64,000 bases of DNA from Desnuesiella massiliensis (GTDB lineage: Bacteria; Bacillota; Clostridia; Clostridiales; Clostridiaceae), in NCBI RefSeq assembly GCF_001403615.1, contig NZ_LN879454.1, positions 124,001-188,000 on the forward strand, read 5' to 3'. Below are positions 15,628-24,433 of this stretch, one piece after another; the stretch's first letter is position 1, and each line of letters opens with the position of its first letter. The notes beneath the pieces were generated by a model, which saw nothing but the letters and a program-made list of their open reading frames with translations, searched no databases and had not been told where the DNA came from. The position numbers and the translations under genes were made by a program.

Positions 15628-15671
15628 AGTGTAAATAGGTTTGTGTAGAATAAATCTATTTACACTCTTTT
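15628..15671 (+). terminator. hflX terminator
   Basis: AGTGTAAATAG and CTATTTACACT form a perfect 11-bp stem with a 17-nt loop and a CTTTTTC tail. Confidence 0.85.
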
Positions 15672-15850
15672 TCTACGAAATAAAGGATAAATTTTAAGTT
15701 AGGATTTGTTAGGCTAAATGGTTGATTTGCTACATAAAATTAGGTTGTCCATTAAAATGAACTACATTGTTTTATTGAAATAGTTGATTTAAATTTAGGT
15801 TGGCTCATAAGTAGAAATTCATATGTCATTTTATATTATGTTATATTATA

Positions 15851-16330
15851 TTAAACATCAGGAAGCCGATTACTCCACTTGATTATATATTTTCCCTCAG
15901 CATTAAGAGGTTTTAGAATTAGTTTATACGAACCTTTTGATTTGTTTTCTACAAATAGTAATCCTTTGAAATCTATCTCATCTTTATCTATTTCTACTTT
16001 ACCCCAATTTGTGATAGAGTCAGTTATTTTAGGATAGGTTAATTCTCGATAGATTTTACCGTTTTCATATACAACGTAACCTTTATGAGTAATTTCACCA
16101 TTGGGTTGGACTATTTCCCAATCAACTTTCCCTTCAGTTAAATCGAAATCAATCAACGCAAAAAAACCATGGTCTGATTTATTATTATACTCAGTTTCTA
16201 TTATGTCTTTGCTAGATTTCTCAAATTTACCCTCACCTACAGTATATTTTATTTTAGAGTTAGAACAAGCTGTTAGTGTGGCAATTAAAATTGCTATTAG
16301 AGCAAAGGTGATATTGATCTTATTTTTCAT
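15851..16330 (-). CDS. hypothetical lipoprotein
   Basis: This 159-residue protein has a clear lipoprotein signal (FALIAILIATLTAC, cysteine at about 22) and a beta-rich mature part. I do not recognise a family. The pattern of WEIVQPNGEITHKGYVVYENGKIY followed by KGSYKLILKP suggests one small Ig-like or jelly-roll domain of the kind that closes with a GxYKLxL strand. An AGGAGG-like site (CTGGGGGG) precedes the ATG. It is single and diverges from the metallopeptidase locus at 16731. Confidence 0.65.
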   Translation of the reverse strand: MKNKINITFALIAILIATLTACSNSKIKYTVGEGKFEKSSKDIIETEYNNKSDHGFFALIDFDLTEGKVDWEIVQPNGEITHKGYVVYENGKIYRELTYPKITDSITNWGKVEIDKDEIDFKGLLFVENKSKGSYKLILKPLNAEGKYIIKWSNRLPDV

Positions 16331-16730
16331 AGTAATTCCCCCCAGTATTAATAGTTATTTGCAAGGTTATATTTAAGTATAGCATTTATTGCATATATAT
16401 GCAACTTTATGCATTTTATACAAATGTATTGATATATTGATTATATATTGTATAAATGGAATAAATTATAAAAAAGAATGTTGATTTTTTACATATTATG
16501 TATTAGGATGTAAGTGGTTGTAAATAATTAGGTACCCTAATGTAATGAATTGTTACTTTTTGCATTTAGCGTTACTGTAATCGTTTTTCTAAAATAAAGC
16601 ATAACTTAGAGTGGTAAGGGGGCTCTCAACGGCTATAATTGATTAAAACGATAAGTAATGTTATTTGCTAAATAATGTTTCTTTCATTGAAACAATAACA
16701 ACCATTTTTTAATAAGTAGGAGGGAAATAT
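16331..16730. other. 400-bp AT-rich divergent intergenic region
   Basis: It should hold the promoters of the lipoprotein (minus) and metallopeptidase (plus). The only sharp structure is the perfect palindrome TTGCATATATATGCAA at 16389-16404, close to the lipoprotein start. I see no convincing terminator, riboswitch or small gene. Confidence 0.4.
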
Positions 16731-17310
16731 ATGACACAAAAATCTACAATTTTAAAAAAATTTATAATCATGCTATGCCTTTCAATTGTAGGAGCTATTA
16801 GTATATCGTGGGTAAAGGCTTATGCATATGAAATATTTGGTGGTAGGTTTGCAACGAGATATATATTATAAGCCAAGTTCAGATTTACCATCATATTATA
16901 CATCTGCTGTCGATGCTGGTGCAATGACTTGGCATAATTATACTAACGTATATTTATCGAAAAATACATCTAGTGCTTTGATAACAGCGTATGCTTATGA
17001 TTATGGCAATATGGATTGGGCTGGAAAAGCCTTTGTTAATCCAGGCTTTGATTCAGGTACTTATACTTCAGGTAATATCCATTTAAATAGGTACGCTTGT
17101 GATTCAATGGATCAAGCCAAGCGTCAAATTGTAGCTATGCATGAATTTGGACATGTTCTTGGGCTAGCTCATAACTCCAATAATAAATCTATCATGTATG
17201 GAACATCAGTTGGTGGTGAAGCTATATCAGCATATCTAAATAATCCGGAATTAATAACAAAACCTCATCAAGACGATATTGATGGTATTACCTTTTTATA
17301 TTCTTATTAA
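16731..17310 (+). pseudogene. secreted matrixin-like metallopeptidase, frameshifted after the signal peptide
   Basis: GTAGGAGGG precedes an ATG at 16731 that encodes a signal peptide (MTQKSTILKKF, hydrophobic core, VKAYAYEIFGGRF) but stops at 16871. The catalytic part continues in the +1 frame to 17310. It includes KPSSDLPSYYTSAVDAGAM, the zinc motif HEFGHVLGLAH and a Met-turn (SIMYG), as in M10-type metzincins. The two frames meet near the AT repeat at 16858-16868, where gain or loss of one base would rejoin them. It may be a decayed gene, a slippage-controlled gene or an assembly error. An internal ATG at 16822 would give an unexported protein with a weak start site. Confidence 0.8.
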
Positions 17311-17341
17311 CAATAATGAATACTAAGTAAGGAGAACAAGT

Positions 17342-17908
17342 ATGAAAAAATTAATCTTAAATTTAACTTTAACTTTTACTGTTATTCTATCAAGTATAGC
17401 TTTATCAAACCTCATCAAATTTCCTACCAGAATTCATTTGGAAGGAAATTACATGAATCTTAAAGCAAATATGAAGGAGATCATTAATGATTCTGGATTA
17501 ATAGTTATTGGAAAGCCTATAAAAATTAATACCTTTGAGTATGGTAATATAATTTTTACAGATTATGAAATCCAAACACAGGAAGTTCTAAAAAATTCAA
17601 ATAATCATAATACAGAGAAAATAGTTGTAAGATTGACTGGAGGAAAGCTCAATGGGGTAGAGCAGGTTTCAGAAAATATTAAACAACTAGATTTAAATAA
17701 TACTTATTTATTTGCTCTTCATCGAACATTTCCTGAAAAGGTAGGAGATTGCGTATATACTCCTATGGGGGCATATCAAGGAATATTAAATGTCAATAGT
17801 AAAGATAGCGAAAGCTACTATACGGTAAACGGTTTCAACAAAGATAATGAAATCGAGAAGGAAGTATTAAATAAGAAATTAAATAAAAATCTACATAATA
17901 ATCAGTAG
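17342..17908 (+). CDS. hypothetical exported protein
   Basis: This 188-residue protein begins with a signal or anchor helix (MKKLILNLTLTFTVILSSIALSNL) and has no lipobox. The mature part is beta-rich; GLIVIGKPI, NIIFTDYEIQTQEVLK and KIVVRLTGGKLNGVEQV recall small secreted domains found next to matrixin-like peptidases in Clostridium and Bacillus, but I cannot name a family. It lies 31 nt after the metallopeptidase with its own AAGGAG site, so the two are probably cotranscribed and may act together outside the cell. Confidence 0.65.
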   Translation: MKKLILNLTLTFTVILSSIALSNLIKFPTRIHLEGNYMNLKANMKEIINDSGLIVIGKPIKINTFEYGNIIFTDYEIQTQEVLKNSNNHNTEKIVVRLTGGKLNGVEQVSENIKQLDLNNTYLFALHRTFPEKVGDCVYTPMGAYQGILNVNSKDSESYYTVNGFNKDNEIEKEVLNKKLNKNLHNNQ

Positions 17909-17991
17909 ATAAGCAATTAAAATATTACTAAATTTTTATAGTTACTAAATATCTATAAAAGTATAGAAAATTTTTGAATAGCATAAACAAG

Positions 17992-18040
17992 ACTATCCTA
18001 GGTAATAATTATTTATTGTTTAGCCAAGGATAGTTTTTGT
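17992..18040 (+). terminator. terminator after the metallopeptidase unit
   Basis: ACTATCCT and AGGATAGT pair around a 27-nt AT-rich loop and run into TTTTTGTTTT. The rest of the gap 18041-18241 shows no further feature. Confidence 0.75.
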
Positions 18041-18241
18041 TTTACAATTGAGGAGTTTTTTTAGCAAAGGGTTGATGTAAGAATGAATACTTGTGTTATG
18101 ATAATTATAGATTGCTTTAAAACTATGTTTTTAAACGTATAGGCTATTTAAGCAAAATGAAGGTAGCTCAGAACCTCAATAATCTTAGTAAATACTAATT
18201 AATAAAAAATATCTGTTTTATAAACAGCTGATTGTATTTTA

Positions 18242-20296
18242 TCATAGGAAGTGCGTCAATTCTCCACAATAAGTCAGATCCAATCGATGCATAGCTCGGG
18301 TACAGGCAACATACAACATGCTTCTATCCAAATCAGTATAATAGGTGCTAGAACAAACGTAAGGTACTATTACTTGGTCAAACTCTAGCCCCTTGGCCAT
18401 ATGGGCCGTTGTAATAATTATTCCCTCCTTAATCTCAGTGCTGTCAAAATCCAGCAAAAAAACATCGTTGTATTTATCTTTGACCTGCTTATAAATCTCA
18501 GCTGCATGCTCCTGTGTTTTGCATAGGATCCCTAGGGAATTGTAACATGATTTTAAATAATCATTAATCAAATGCTTAATCTCTTCTGATTGATTCTCTA
18601 AAGTTGCGCAATTCCTTATTGTAGGTTCCTCACCATGTCGCTGGATTGGAACCAGCTTGCTGTTGCTTTTGATTTTTTGTGCAAAATTTGTGATTTCAAT
18701 CGTTGAACGGTAGCTGTTGCGTAATTCCATGCAGTCAGCATCCCCAAAAACACTTTTTAGAATCTCAAGGGAGGATGCGCTATGTGGATTAACCGATTGA
18801 AAGCTGTCACCTAAAATCGTCATTTTACAGTTAAATAACTTCTTTATAACCTCATATTGTATAGGCGTATAGTCTTGCATTTCATCCACCAGCAAATGCC
18901 TTACATGCTTAAAGCCTGTTTCCAATCCTTCAAAAAACATCTTTGTATATATATAAGGGAATACATCAGCATACTCAAGTTTATCATTCTGTATCAGCTG
19001 GAATAACTCTGGCTTTTCAATATGATCATAGAAATTCTTATATAACGAAAGTGCATCCTTGAATTTGAACATTTTTAAGACAGCAGTCTTAACCTTTTTT
19101 GCAATGGTGGATTTCATTCTTTTACCATTATTTGTTTTTTTATTTTCTATAATATCTTTTGCTATTTTCTCCAGCCGTTTTTTAACAGGTATCCTTTTTA
19201 GGACTATAAAGCTTAGCATCAAATATTCTTTTGATATGTTGATATTTTCAATGCAAATATCCCTGGGAGAAAAGTATCCAGTGTTTGCTTTCTCTAGATA
19301 GGAATTAAGATCTCTTACAAAATCCAAAGTAGCTTTGTATCTGATACGCTCAATGGCTCTACTATCCTCTAGGCGCATCAAGTCCGCCACTTGCTGATTG
19401 AAGGATTGAAAATCCAACCTTCCTGCAAATTCGTCCGTTGCAAATTCCTCCATGGACATTTCCATGATTTCTTCTTCGCCCAGCTCTGGCAGGACGTTTG
19501 AAATATAATCAGAGAAGACTTTATTTGGTGAAATGATCAAGATATCTTTCGAAGTCAGCTTCTCTTTGAAACGGTATAACAAAAACGCAACCCTATGCAG
19601 CGCGATGGACGTCTTTCCTGAGCCAGCCACCCCCTGAATGATTAAGATCTCTGATCTTTCATTTCGGATAATACTGTTTTGTTCTCTTTGTATTGTAGCT
19701 ACAATGTTCTTCATCTTCTCATCAGAGGTGCGGCTAAGCTCCTTTTGTAAAACATCATCTCCTATATTCAGTGCACTTTCCAGCATATACTCCATATGAC
19801 TATTTTTAATCTTGTATTGTCTTTTCAAGCAAATATCGCCGCAAATCCTTCCCATGGGTGCAGTGTAATATGCTTTGCCTATTTCAAAATCATAAAACAT
19901 ACTGGAAACCGGTGCACGCCAGTCATATATCAGCACCTTATCCCCACTTTCCTCTCCGAAGGAATGTACTCCAATATAAAAAGGTACTTCTTGTATTTTA
20001 TCATTCTCACGAAAATCAATTCTCCCAAAATATGGAGAATCCATCAGTTTAGCTATTTTTTGTTTTTGCACAATGGCTTTTTCTCCGAAGTCAATGGTTT
20101 CATGGACAGCAATACGGTTCACCGCTTTTTCAGCTTGATCCATCTGCGCAAGGTTTTCCCAAATATATTTCTTCGTTTCTTGAATCGCATTGGCATAGTC
20201 TGATATCTTTTGGTCAATAGCTTGGTATGCTAATTTCAGTTTTTTCAATATCTCATGGAGATACTGTCTTTCATCTTTCTCTGTCCTATTCAACAT
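18242..20296 (-). CDS. helD: RNA polymerase recycling motor HelD
   Basis: This 684-residue protein matches HelD, a UvrD/Rep-like SF1 ATPase that enters the RNA polymerase channels and frees stalled enzyme. The N-terminus (1-90) is a coiled-coil arm. Residues 115-150 (VLIYDWRAPVSSMFYDFEIG) are the HelD signature before the first RecA lobe. The Walker A motif GVAGSGKTSIALHR is at 222-235, Walker B HLLVDEMQDYTPIQ near 470, and AHMAKGLEFDQVIVP near the end. Some HelD proteins protect RNA polymerase from rifamycins. GC and codon choice look higher than in the neighbours, which may mean recent acquisition. A GGAGGGG site lies 5' of the ATG. Confidence 0.9.
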   Translation of the reverse strand: MLNRTEKDERQYLHEILKKLKLAYQAIDQKISDYANAIQETKKYIWENLAQMDQAEKAVNRIAVHETIDFGEKAIVQKQKIAKLMDSPYFGRIDFRENDKIQEVPFYIGVHSFGEESGDKVLIYDWRAPVSSMFYDFEIGKAYYTAPMGRICGDICLKRQYKIKNSHMEYMLESALNIGDDVLQKELSRTSDEKMKNIVATIQREQNSIIRNERSEILIIQGVAGSGKTSIALHRVAFLLYRFKEKLTSKDILIISPNKVFSDYISNVLPELGEEEIMEMSMEEFATDEFAGRLDFQSFNQQVADLMRLEDSRAIERIRYKATLDFVRDLNSYLEKANTGYFSPRDICIENINISKEYLMLSFIVLKRIPVKKRLEKIAKDIIENKKTNNGKRMKSTIAKKVKTAVLKMFKFKDALSLYKNFYDHIEKPELFQLIQNDKLEYADVFPYIYTKMFFEGLETGFKHVRHLLVDEMQDYTPIQYEVIKKLFNCKMTILGDSFQSVNPHSASSLEILKSVFGDADCMELRNSYRSTIEITNFAQKIKSNSKLVPIQRHGEEPTIRNCATLENQSEEIKHLINDYLKSCYNSLGILCKTQEHAAEIYKQVKDKYNDVFLLDFDSTEIKEGIIITTAHMAKGLEFDQVIVPYVCSSTYYTDLDRSMLYVACTRAMHRLDLTYCGELTHFL

Positions 20297-20524
20297 TGAC
20301 TTACTACCCCTCCTTTGTTAAATCAAAGGTAATTATAATGCTTTCTAAAGAAAAGTGCTAGACTTTTTCTTTGCTTTATTATATTCCTGTGTGCTTCATT
20401 TCTCTCAAAAATATATCAGCGCGCACAAAGAAATATTGATTGAGATTGATGTAGTCTGCTTTTCTTGAAGGTTTGAGTACTAGTCTATCAGTTTATCAGC
20501 TTATTTCACTTCATAACTAAACAA

Positions 20525-20560
20525 CCCGGAGTATTGATACATATTACTTCCGGGCTATTT
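20525..20560. other. terminator-like hairpin
   Basis: CCCGGAGTA and TACTTCCGGG pair with one bulge, followed by CTATTTTGG. It sits between the helD promoter and the toxin locus and could insulate them. Confidence 0.5.
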
Positions 20561-20646
20561 TGGCATTCACTTATGATACGGTTCTCCGTAACTACTTCAA
20601 ATGAGGGTTTTCCATTTTATTCTTGTGTATATATTCTACATAAATA

Positions 20647-20655
20647 TGGTATAAT
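20647..20655 (+). promoter_or_regulatory. extended -10 promoter of the toxin mRNA
   Basis: TGGTATAAT fits an extended -10 (TGn-TATAAT). No good -35 is needed in this class. The mRNA would start near 20662, about 70 nt before the toxin ATG. GGTATCAC (20691) can pair with GTGATAC over the toxin's Shine-Dalgarno. Confidence 0.65.
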
Positions 20656-20730
20656 TCTAAAGTACAATTTAATAGTTAATCGTGGGCTACTGGTATCACT
20701 TACCTCTTCTATGAAGGGAGGTGATACTTA

Positions 20731-20832
20731 ATGAGTAATGACGTTTTAATGTTACTATTTACTGGTGGTTTATTTTTTTTAGCACTACTAACATTTATAG
20801 TGTTACTTATAGATAAAATATCAAAAAAATAG
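20731..20832 (+). CDS. type I toxin, holin-like small membrane peptide
   Basis: The 33-residue peptide is one hydrophobic helix (LLFTGGLFFLALLTFIVLLID) with a short polar start (MSNDV) and a basic tail (KISKK). This is the build of the Hol_Tox / BsrG / YonT / TxpA group, which damages the membrane. A very strong site, AGGGAGGTGATACTTA, precedes the ATG. That site is mirrored upstream by GTATCAC plus CCTC, so the full mRNA can hide it. A likely antisense RNA overlaps the 3' end. The architecture, not just the length, supports a real gene. Confidence 0.82.
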   Translation: MSNDVLMLLFTGGLFFLALLTFIVLLIDKISKK

Positions 20833-20965
20833 TAGCCCCGACTCGCAATTGGATGCTACTATTTTTATTCCTATAAAATATAGTGATACCAGTTGCCTAA
20901 GCAACTAGAATTGTATATCAGTAGAGTGTTGACGCACTCTACTTTTTTATTATCTGTATTTCTTA
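20823..20965 (-). ncRNA. antisense antitoxin RNA
   Basis: On the minus strand an extended -10 (TGATATAAT, complement of 20971-20979) would start an RNA near 20965. It then contains GTAGAGTG/CACTCTAC and AGTTGC/GCAACT hairpins and ends at AGTAGC/GCTACT followed by seven T, which covers the end of the toxin frame. It overlaps the toxin mRNA tail-to-tail, as in TxpA/RatA and BsrG/SR4 pairs. Confidence 0.65.
20921..20949 (+). terminator. terminator of the toxin mRNA
   Basis: GTAGAGTG and CACTCTAC flank TTGACG and run into TTTTTTATT. Between toxin and terminator, AGTGATACCAG (20882-20892) is the exact complement of CTGGTATCACT at 20690-20700, allowing the 5'/3' long-range pairing usual in type I toxin mRNAs. 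Confidence 0.8.
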
Positions 20966-21127
20966 TTTATATTATATCAAATTTTCATAAAAAATAAACC
21001 TATATAATTTTTTCTATTTAAAGATTTTAATCTCAATAATATAAATTGGAATTTGACTGCTTCGTGTTATACTTACTATGTATTGGAGCCCTAAAATGAA
21101 CTGCTAAAAACCATATGAAACACTGAT

Positions 21128-21721
21128 TTATTTTAGTTGCTTCCTCATAACAAGTTTCTGTTCAGTTTCATAATATACGGCAAATCCACTTCTTTCATAC
21201 AATGTGATAGGCCCCATAAAGTCCTTGGCTTCATCAATAAATTCTTTATTCGGATAAGCCTCCACAAAATCAAAACCGTCTTGAACCGCATCTTGGCAAA
21301 CACGTTCTAAAAACCGCTTAGCAATACCCTTTCTTTTCATTTCTGGTGCAATAGCATAGCAGAATATAGATTTCACCTTTATGCCTTGGACGGATTCCTC
21401 AGTTGGTACAGAACCCATAAACCGTCGCCAGCAGTAGCATTTCAGGCAATCCGATTTTGTATTGGCATTGCACCACCCAACAACCTTGTTATCACAATAA
21501 GCAAGATAGCCTTGTATGTTATCACCTTTGACACATTGGATGGCATAGTCCCTTCTTTTCTCTACGGATGATGTAAGGTCTTTCCCTTCATAATCATCAT
21601 TGCACCACCAAACACAATAGCATTTGTGTTCATCTTTATTAGTAGCATGTGACGTCGTATCAAAAAAGTGCACATAATCATCCACAAGATTCGGCGTCAA
21701 TTTACGTATCTCAATATTCAT
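21128..21721 (-). CDS. GNAT family N-acetyltransferase, cysteine-rich
   Basis: This 197-residue protein has the GNAT acetyl-CoA site (CYAIAPEMKRKGIAKRFLERVCQDA) and the C-terminal YERSGFAVYYE strand. The first half is unusually rich in Cys and Trp (CYCVWWCNDD, CLKCYCWRRF). I start it at the ATG at 21721, 7 nt after GGAGGT; the open frame extends 27 codons further upstream without a site. The substrate is unknown. GC content is higher than in most neighbours, a sign of possible transfer. It is single and lies between the toxin locus and a palindromic element. Confidence 0.78.
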   Translation of the reverse strand: MNIEIRKLTPNLVDDYVHFFDTTSHATNKDEHKCYCVWWCNDDYEGKDLTSSVEKRRDYAIQCVKGDNIQGYLAYCDNKVVGWCNANTKSDCLKCYCWRRFMGSVPTEESVQGIKVKSIFCYAIAPEMKRKGIAKRFLERVCQDAVQDGFDFVEAYPNKEFIDEAKDFMGPITLYERSGFAVYYETEQKLVMRKQLK

Positions 21722-21846
21722 CTTCCTACCTCCATTACTGTCATCTTCTCGTCCAAAGACGAAGAAAACATAAATAATCCACAGTTCAAACTTGCCCGAC
21801 AAATTACTATTTATATATTAGCAGAATAAAAAAACTAATGCATAAC

Positions 21847-21954
21847 TATAGGAGGATGTGAAAAACGTAGGTCTTATTTTTCACGGGCCGCTCGTGGGTC
21901 TCCACGCGCGGTGTAGGGAAACCTATAGAACACCTTTTTTCACATCCTCCTATA
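21847..21954. repeat. 108-bp palindromic element, family 2, copy B
   Basis: It has the same length and ends as the copy at 3954-4061: TATAGGAGGATGTGAAAAA at the left and its inverse at the right. The centre keeps CGGGCCGCTCGTGGG and GAAACCTATAGA, with scattered differences. It is flanked by TATA on each side. Confidence 0.85.
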
Positions 21955-22089
21955 TAGTAGCTATTTGCGAGTTTATATACTAATTATACAACATTTTTTA
22001 AAATATTTGCCATAAAATTTACATACGATAGTGTCAGTATCTATATATACACATATCAACATTATTGTCTAAAACAGCCTAAGTTTATA

Positions 22090-23247
22090 TTAAACAATCT
22101 CAAAATCTAAACAAATATTAGAACCACTAGGGAGTTTCTTCCACAATGGTTTTTTGTTATCATTAGGTAATATTACCCAATATTTAGTTTCATTTAATGA
22201 GTTTTTCAAATTAAATGTATGCCATTCATTTATCTTAGGAGATCCAAAACACACTTCCATATTAACACCTATAGGATCATATATCACTGACCAGAGGGTT
22301 CCAAAGCCACTTGAGTAATTATGACAACATATTCCCAGGGGTATAAAATCTGATTGGATGTCTTTTAGCGTATTTTTATCGACGCACGGAATAGCGTCAT
22401 TAATACGTAACTCCATTGCTATATATCTAGCTACAGAATCCCAATACCTGGCTTTGCCATAGCTTAACATTTGTTTGCTGCTGAAATGGTTGGCAGCGCA
22501 TAGATATTGTTTAGAATGAGAGGTATTAATTCTTACAACTGATTTTTTTGAACCAGCTACCTCAATTAAAGCTGAATTTGCATTTTTATCTACAATAATA
22601 AAATTACTATAGGTGGATGTAGGTACATTCTTGATTAGATCTATGGCTTCATTAACATTAGTACAGAGATCTAATACTGCTCTAATTATGAACCAAAACT
22701 CAAAACCAATACTATTTGATGTTATTCCAGGTGCAGCGTTAGGCATGCTAATACACAATCCGTGTTCATTGATACCATCATTACGTCCTAATCCTAATTC
22801 CGAGAAACCGATGTGACTAGCCTTTCCTTTTACCTTTGTTGTAATAAGGCATAAGTCTGATTCCTGAGGCCTATATTCATAATTTCTTGCAAGATAAATA
22901 CCACCGCCATTAGTTATTTTAGGGAGCACCACCATCTGACTGCAGCAACCTTTACTTCTATATGAACTAATATAGTAAAGCAATTGCTCTACCTCTACCC
23001 CTAATCCTTCTGCGAGACCTTTAATCTCATCATTAATTCCTGGACAATACTTTTGAAAGAGATCTATGCACTTTTGAATATGTGCTTTTTCTGTTTTCTC
23101 TAGAGTTGAGGGTTTAAGAGTAAATTCTCTAATAGGATCGGTTTCTGCTTTAATATATTTACCTAGCTTCTTACCTACATCATATGATGTGCCTTCAAGT
23201 ACAAGATGCCTATAGAGTGCTGATTGTATATTTTTATCAGCCTTCAT
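22090..23247 (-). CDS. C45-type peptidase/acyltransferase family protein
   Basis: This 385-residue protein resembles the Ntn-hydrolase group around acyl-CoA:6-aminopenicillanate acyltransferase (MEROPS C45). SYRSKGCCSQMVV (about 92-104) holds the expected autoprocessing cysteine. ARNYEYRPQESDLCLI, GRNDGINEHGLCISMPN and FIIVDKNANSALIEVAGSKK are typical of the fold. In the family, cleavage before the cysteine activates an amide hydrolase or transferase. The natural substrate here is unknown. The ATG at 23247 is preferred over an in-frame GTG at 23256 that sits against the AAGGAT site. It is a single gene. Confidence 0.78.
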   Translation of the reverse strand: MKADKNIQSALYRHLVLEGTSYDVGKKLGKYIKAETDPIREFTLKPSTLEKTEKAHIQKCIDLFQKYCPGINDEIKGLAEGLGVEVEQLLYYISSYRSKGCCSQMVVLPKITNGGGIYLARNYEYRPQESDLCLITTKVKGKASHIGFSELGLGRNDGINEHGLCISMPNAAPGITSNSIGFEFWFIIRAVLDLCTNVNEAIDLIKNVPTSTYSNFIIVDKNANSALIEVAGSKKSVVRINTSHSKQYLCAANHFSSKQMLSYGKARYWDSVARYIAMELRINDAIPCVDKNTLKDIQSDFIPLGICCHNYSSGFGTLWSVIYDPIGVNMEVCFGSPKINEWHTFNLKNSLNETKYWVILPNDNKKPLWKKLPSGSNICLDFEIV

Positions 23248-23495
23248 TGCGTTCACTATCCTTCCTATAATGAATTTATTTTTTAACTAACATGTTTTTA
23301 TAGGTAATAGTGTAGCTTCTTTTTTTATATATTCCAAAGTCCTTAGGGTATACTTAGAAGCCCTTTAGATCGATAAATTATTGTATTTCCATACAACCTT
23401 ACTAGTTTGTGGAATATCTTTGCAGTTTCATGTTTTCAATGTATAATATAATCAATAAAAAGCTAAATTTCTAGAAATTTAATTAACTATATAAA

Positions 23496-23532
23496 AATAA
23501 TGAGCAAAACTAAAAAAGTTTTGCTCATTATT
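23496..23532 (-). terminator. terminator of the SDR gene
   Basis: AATAATGAGCAAAAC and GTTTTGCTCATTATT form a 15-bp perfect hairpin directly behind the stop at 23537. Confidence 0.8.
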
Positions 23533-23536
23533 TTAT

Positions 23537-24277
23537 CTACATTGTTTGTCCGTTATCAACAGTAATAATTTGTCCTGTCATTGAATCTTGAACTAAAATG
23601 GCGCATATGATATCTGCAATGTCCTCTGGCGTAGATATTCTCTTTAGTAGAATGTTACCACTTAATGCATACATCTTTTCTTCATTGCCTTTCCACCATC
23701 TTGTATCTACTGCTCCTGGAGCCACACTATTTACTCTTATCTCTGGAGCTAAGGCATAGGCTAAGGATTTAGTCAGTCCATGAACAGCTGCTTTAGATAC
23801 AGCATAGGGTAGAGAGGAGCCTAAACCAGTTAAGCCAGCTATGCTTCCTAAATTGACTATAGCACCCTGTTTATTTTTCTTTAATATTGGGGCAACAGCT
23901 CTAGCGCAGTTAAACATCCCTTTTACATTTATATCAAATAGAGTATTCCAGGTATCATCATTTACACTTTCTAAGTCATTTATAGGTAGTTGTCTAGTGA
24001 TGCTTGCGTTATTTACAAGAAAGTTAACGGTGCCAAAGGCTTTTAAGGTTTCCTCAACCATTTTACGTACTTCTTCATCCATAGATACATCAGCTTGTAT
24101 AGCTATGGCACTTCCGCCATTCTCTCTTATGATCTTTACTGTTTCTTCTGCATCTACTTTAGATTTTGAAAAATTAACTACCACGCTTACGCCTTGTTTT
24201 GCTAGCTTTATGCTAGTTGCTCTTCCTATTCCAGTACCTCCGCCTGTAACAATTGCAACCTTATCTTTAAAGTCCAT
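23537..24277 (-). CDS. short-chain dehydrogenase/reductase, FabG-like
   Basis: This 246-residue protein is a classical SDR. GGGTGIG near 13-19 binds the NAD(P) cofactor, NNAS is the conserved motif, SIAGL plus PYAVSK gives the catalytic Ser-Tyr-Lys, and PGAVDT follows. It most resembles 3-oxoacyl-ACP reductase and sugar dehydrogenase-type SDRs. No fatty-acid genes are near, so its substrate is open. The ATG at 24277 follows GGGAGGTAG; seven extra codons upstream include that site. It diverges from a LysR gene, its probable regulator. Confidence 0.85.
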   Translation of the reverse strand: MDFKDKVAIVTGGGTGIGRATSIKLAKQGVSVVVNFSKSKVDAEETVKIIRENGGSAIAIQADVSMDEEVRKMVEETLKAFGTVNFLVNNASITRQLPINDLESVNDDTWNTLFDINVKGMFNCARAVAPILKKNKQGAIVNLGSIAGLTGLGSSLPYAVSKAAVHGLTKSLAYALAPEIRVNSVAPGAVDTRWWKGNEEKMYALSGNILLKRISTPEDIADIICAILVQDSMTGQIITVDNGQTM

Positions 24278-24376
24278 AAATACTACCTCCCTTTTCATAT
24301 AGTAAATTTTTTATAACTTTTATTACTAACAGTTTAACTCTTGGCTGAAAAAATGTATAATACCTATAAGTAATAA

Positions 24377-24401
24377 TGGATATCACTAAAAATGATATCC
24401 A
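24377..24401. promoter_or_regulatory. probable LysR operator
   Basis: TGGATATCA and TGATATCCA form a perfect inverted repeat around CTAAAAA. ATC-N9-GAT is the T-N11-A type box of LysR regulators. It lies between the divergent SDR and lysR genes. Confidence 0.75.
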
Positions 24402-24433
24402 AATAAATTTACACTGGTGGAAGGTTTTTAGAA

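Noticed and set aside
20534..20731. A 65-codon plus-strand frame before the toxin
   Set aside because: It runs through the promoter and leader of the toxin mRNA, lacks a start site and ends at the toxin ATG.
24300..24433. Possible riboswitch between SDR and lysR
   Set aside because: Only a LysR-type inverted repeat is present; there is no conserved RNA core or terminator.
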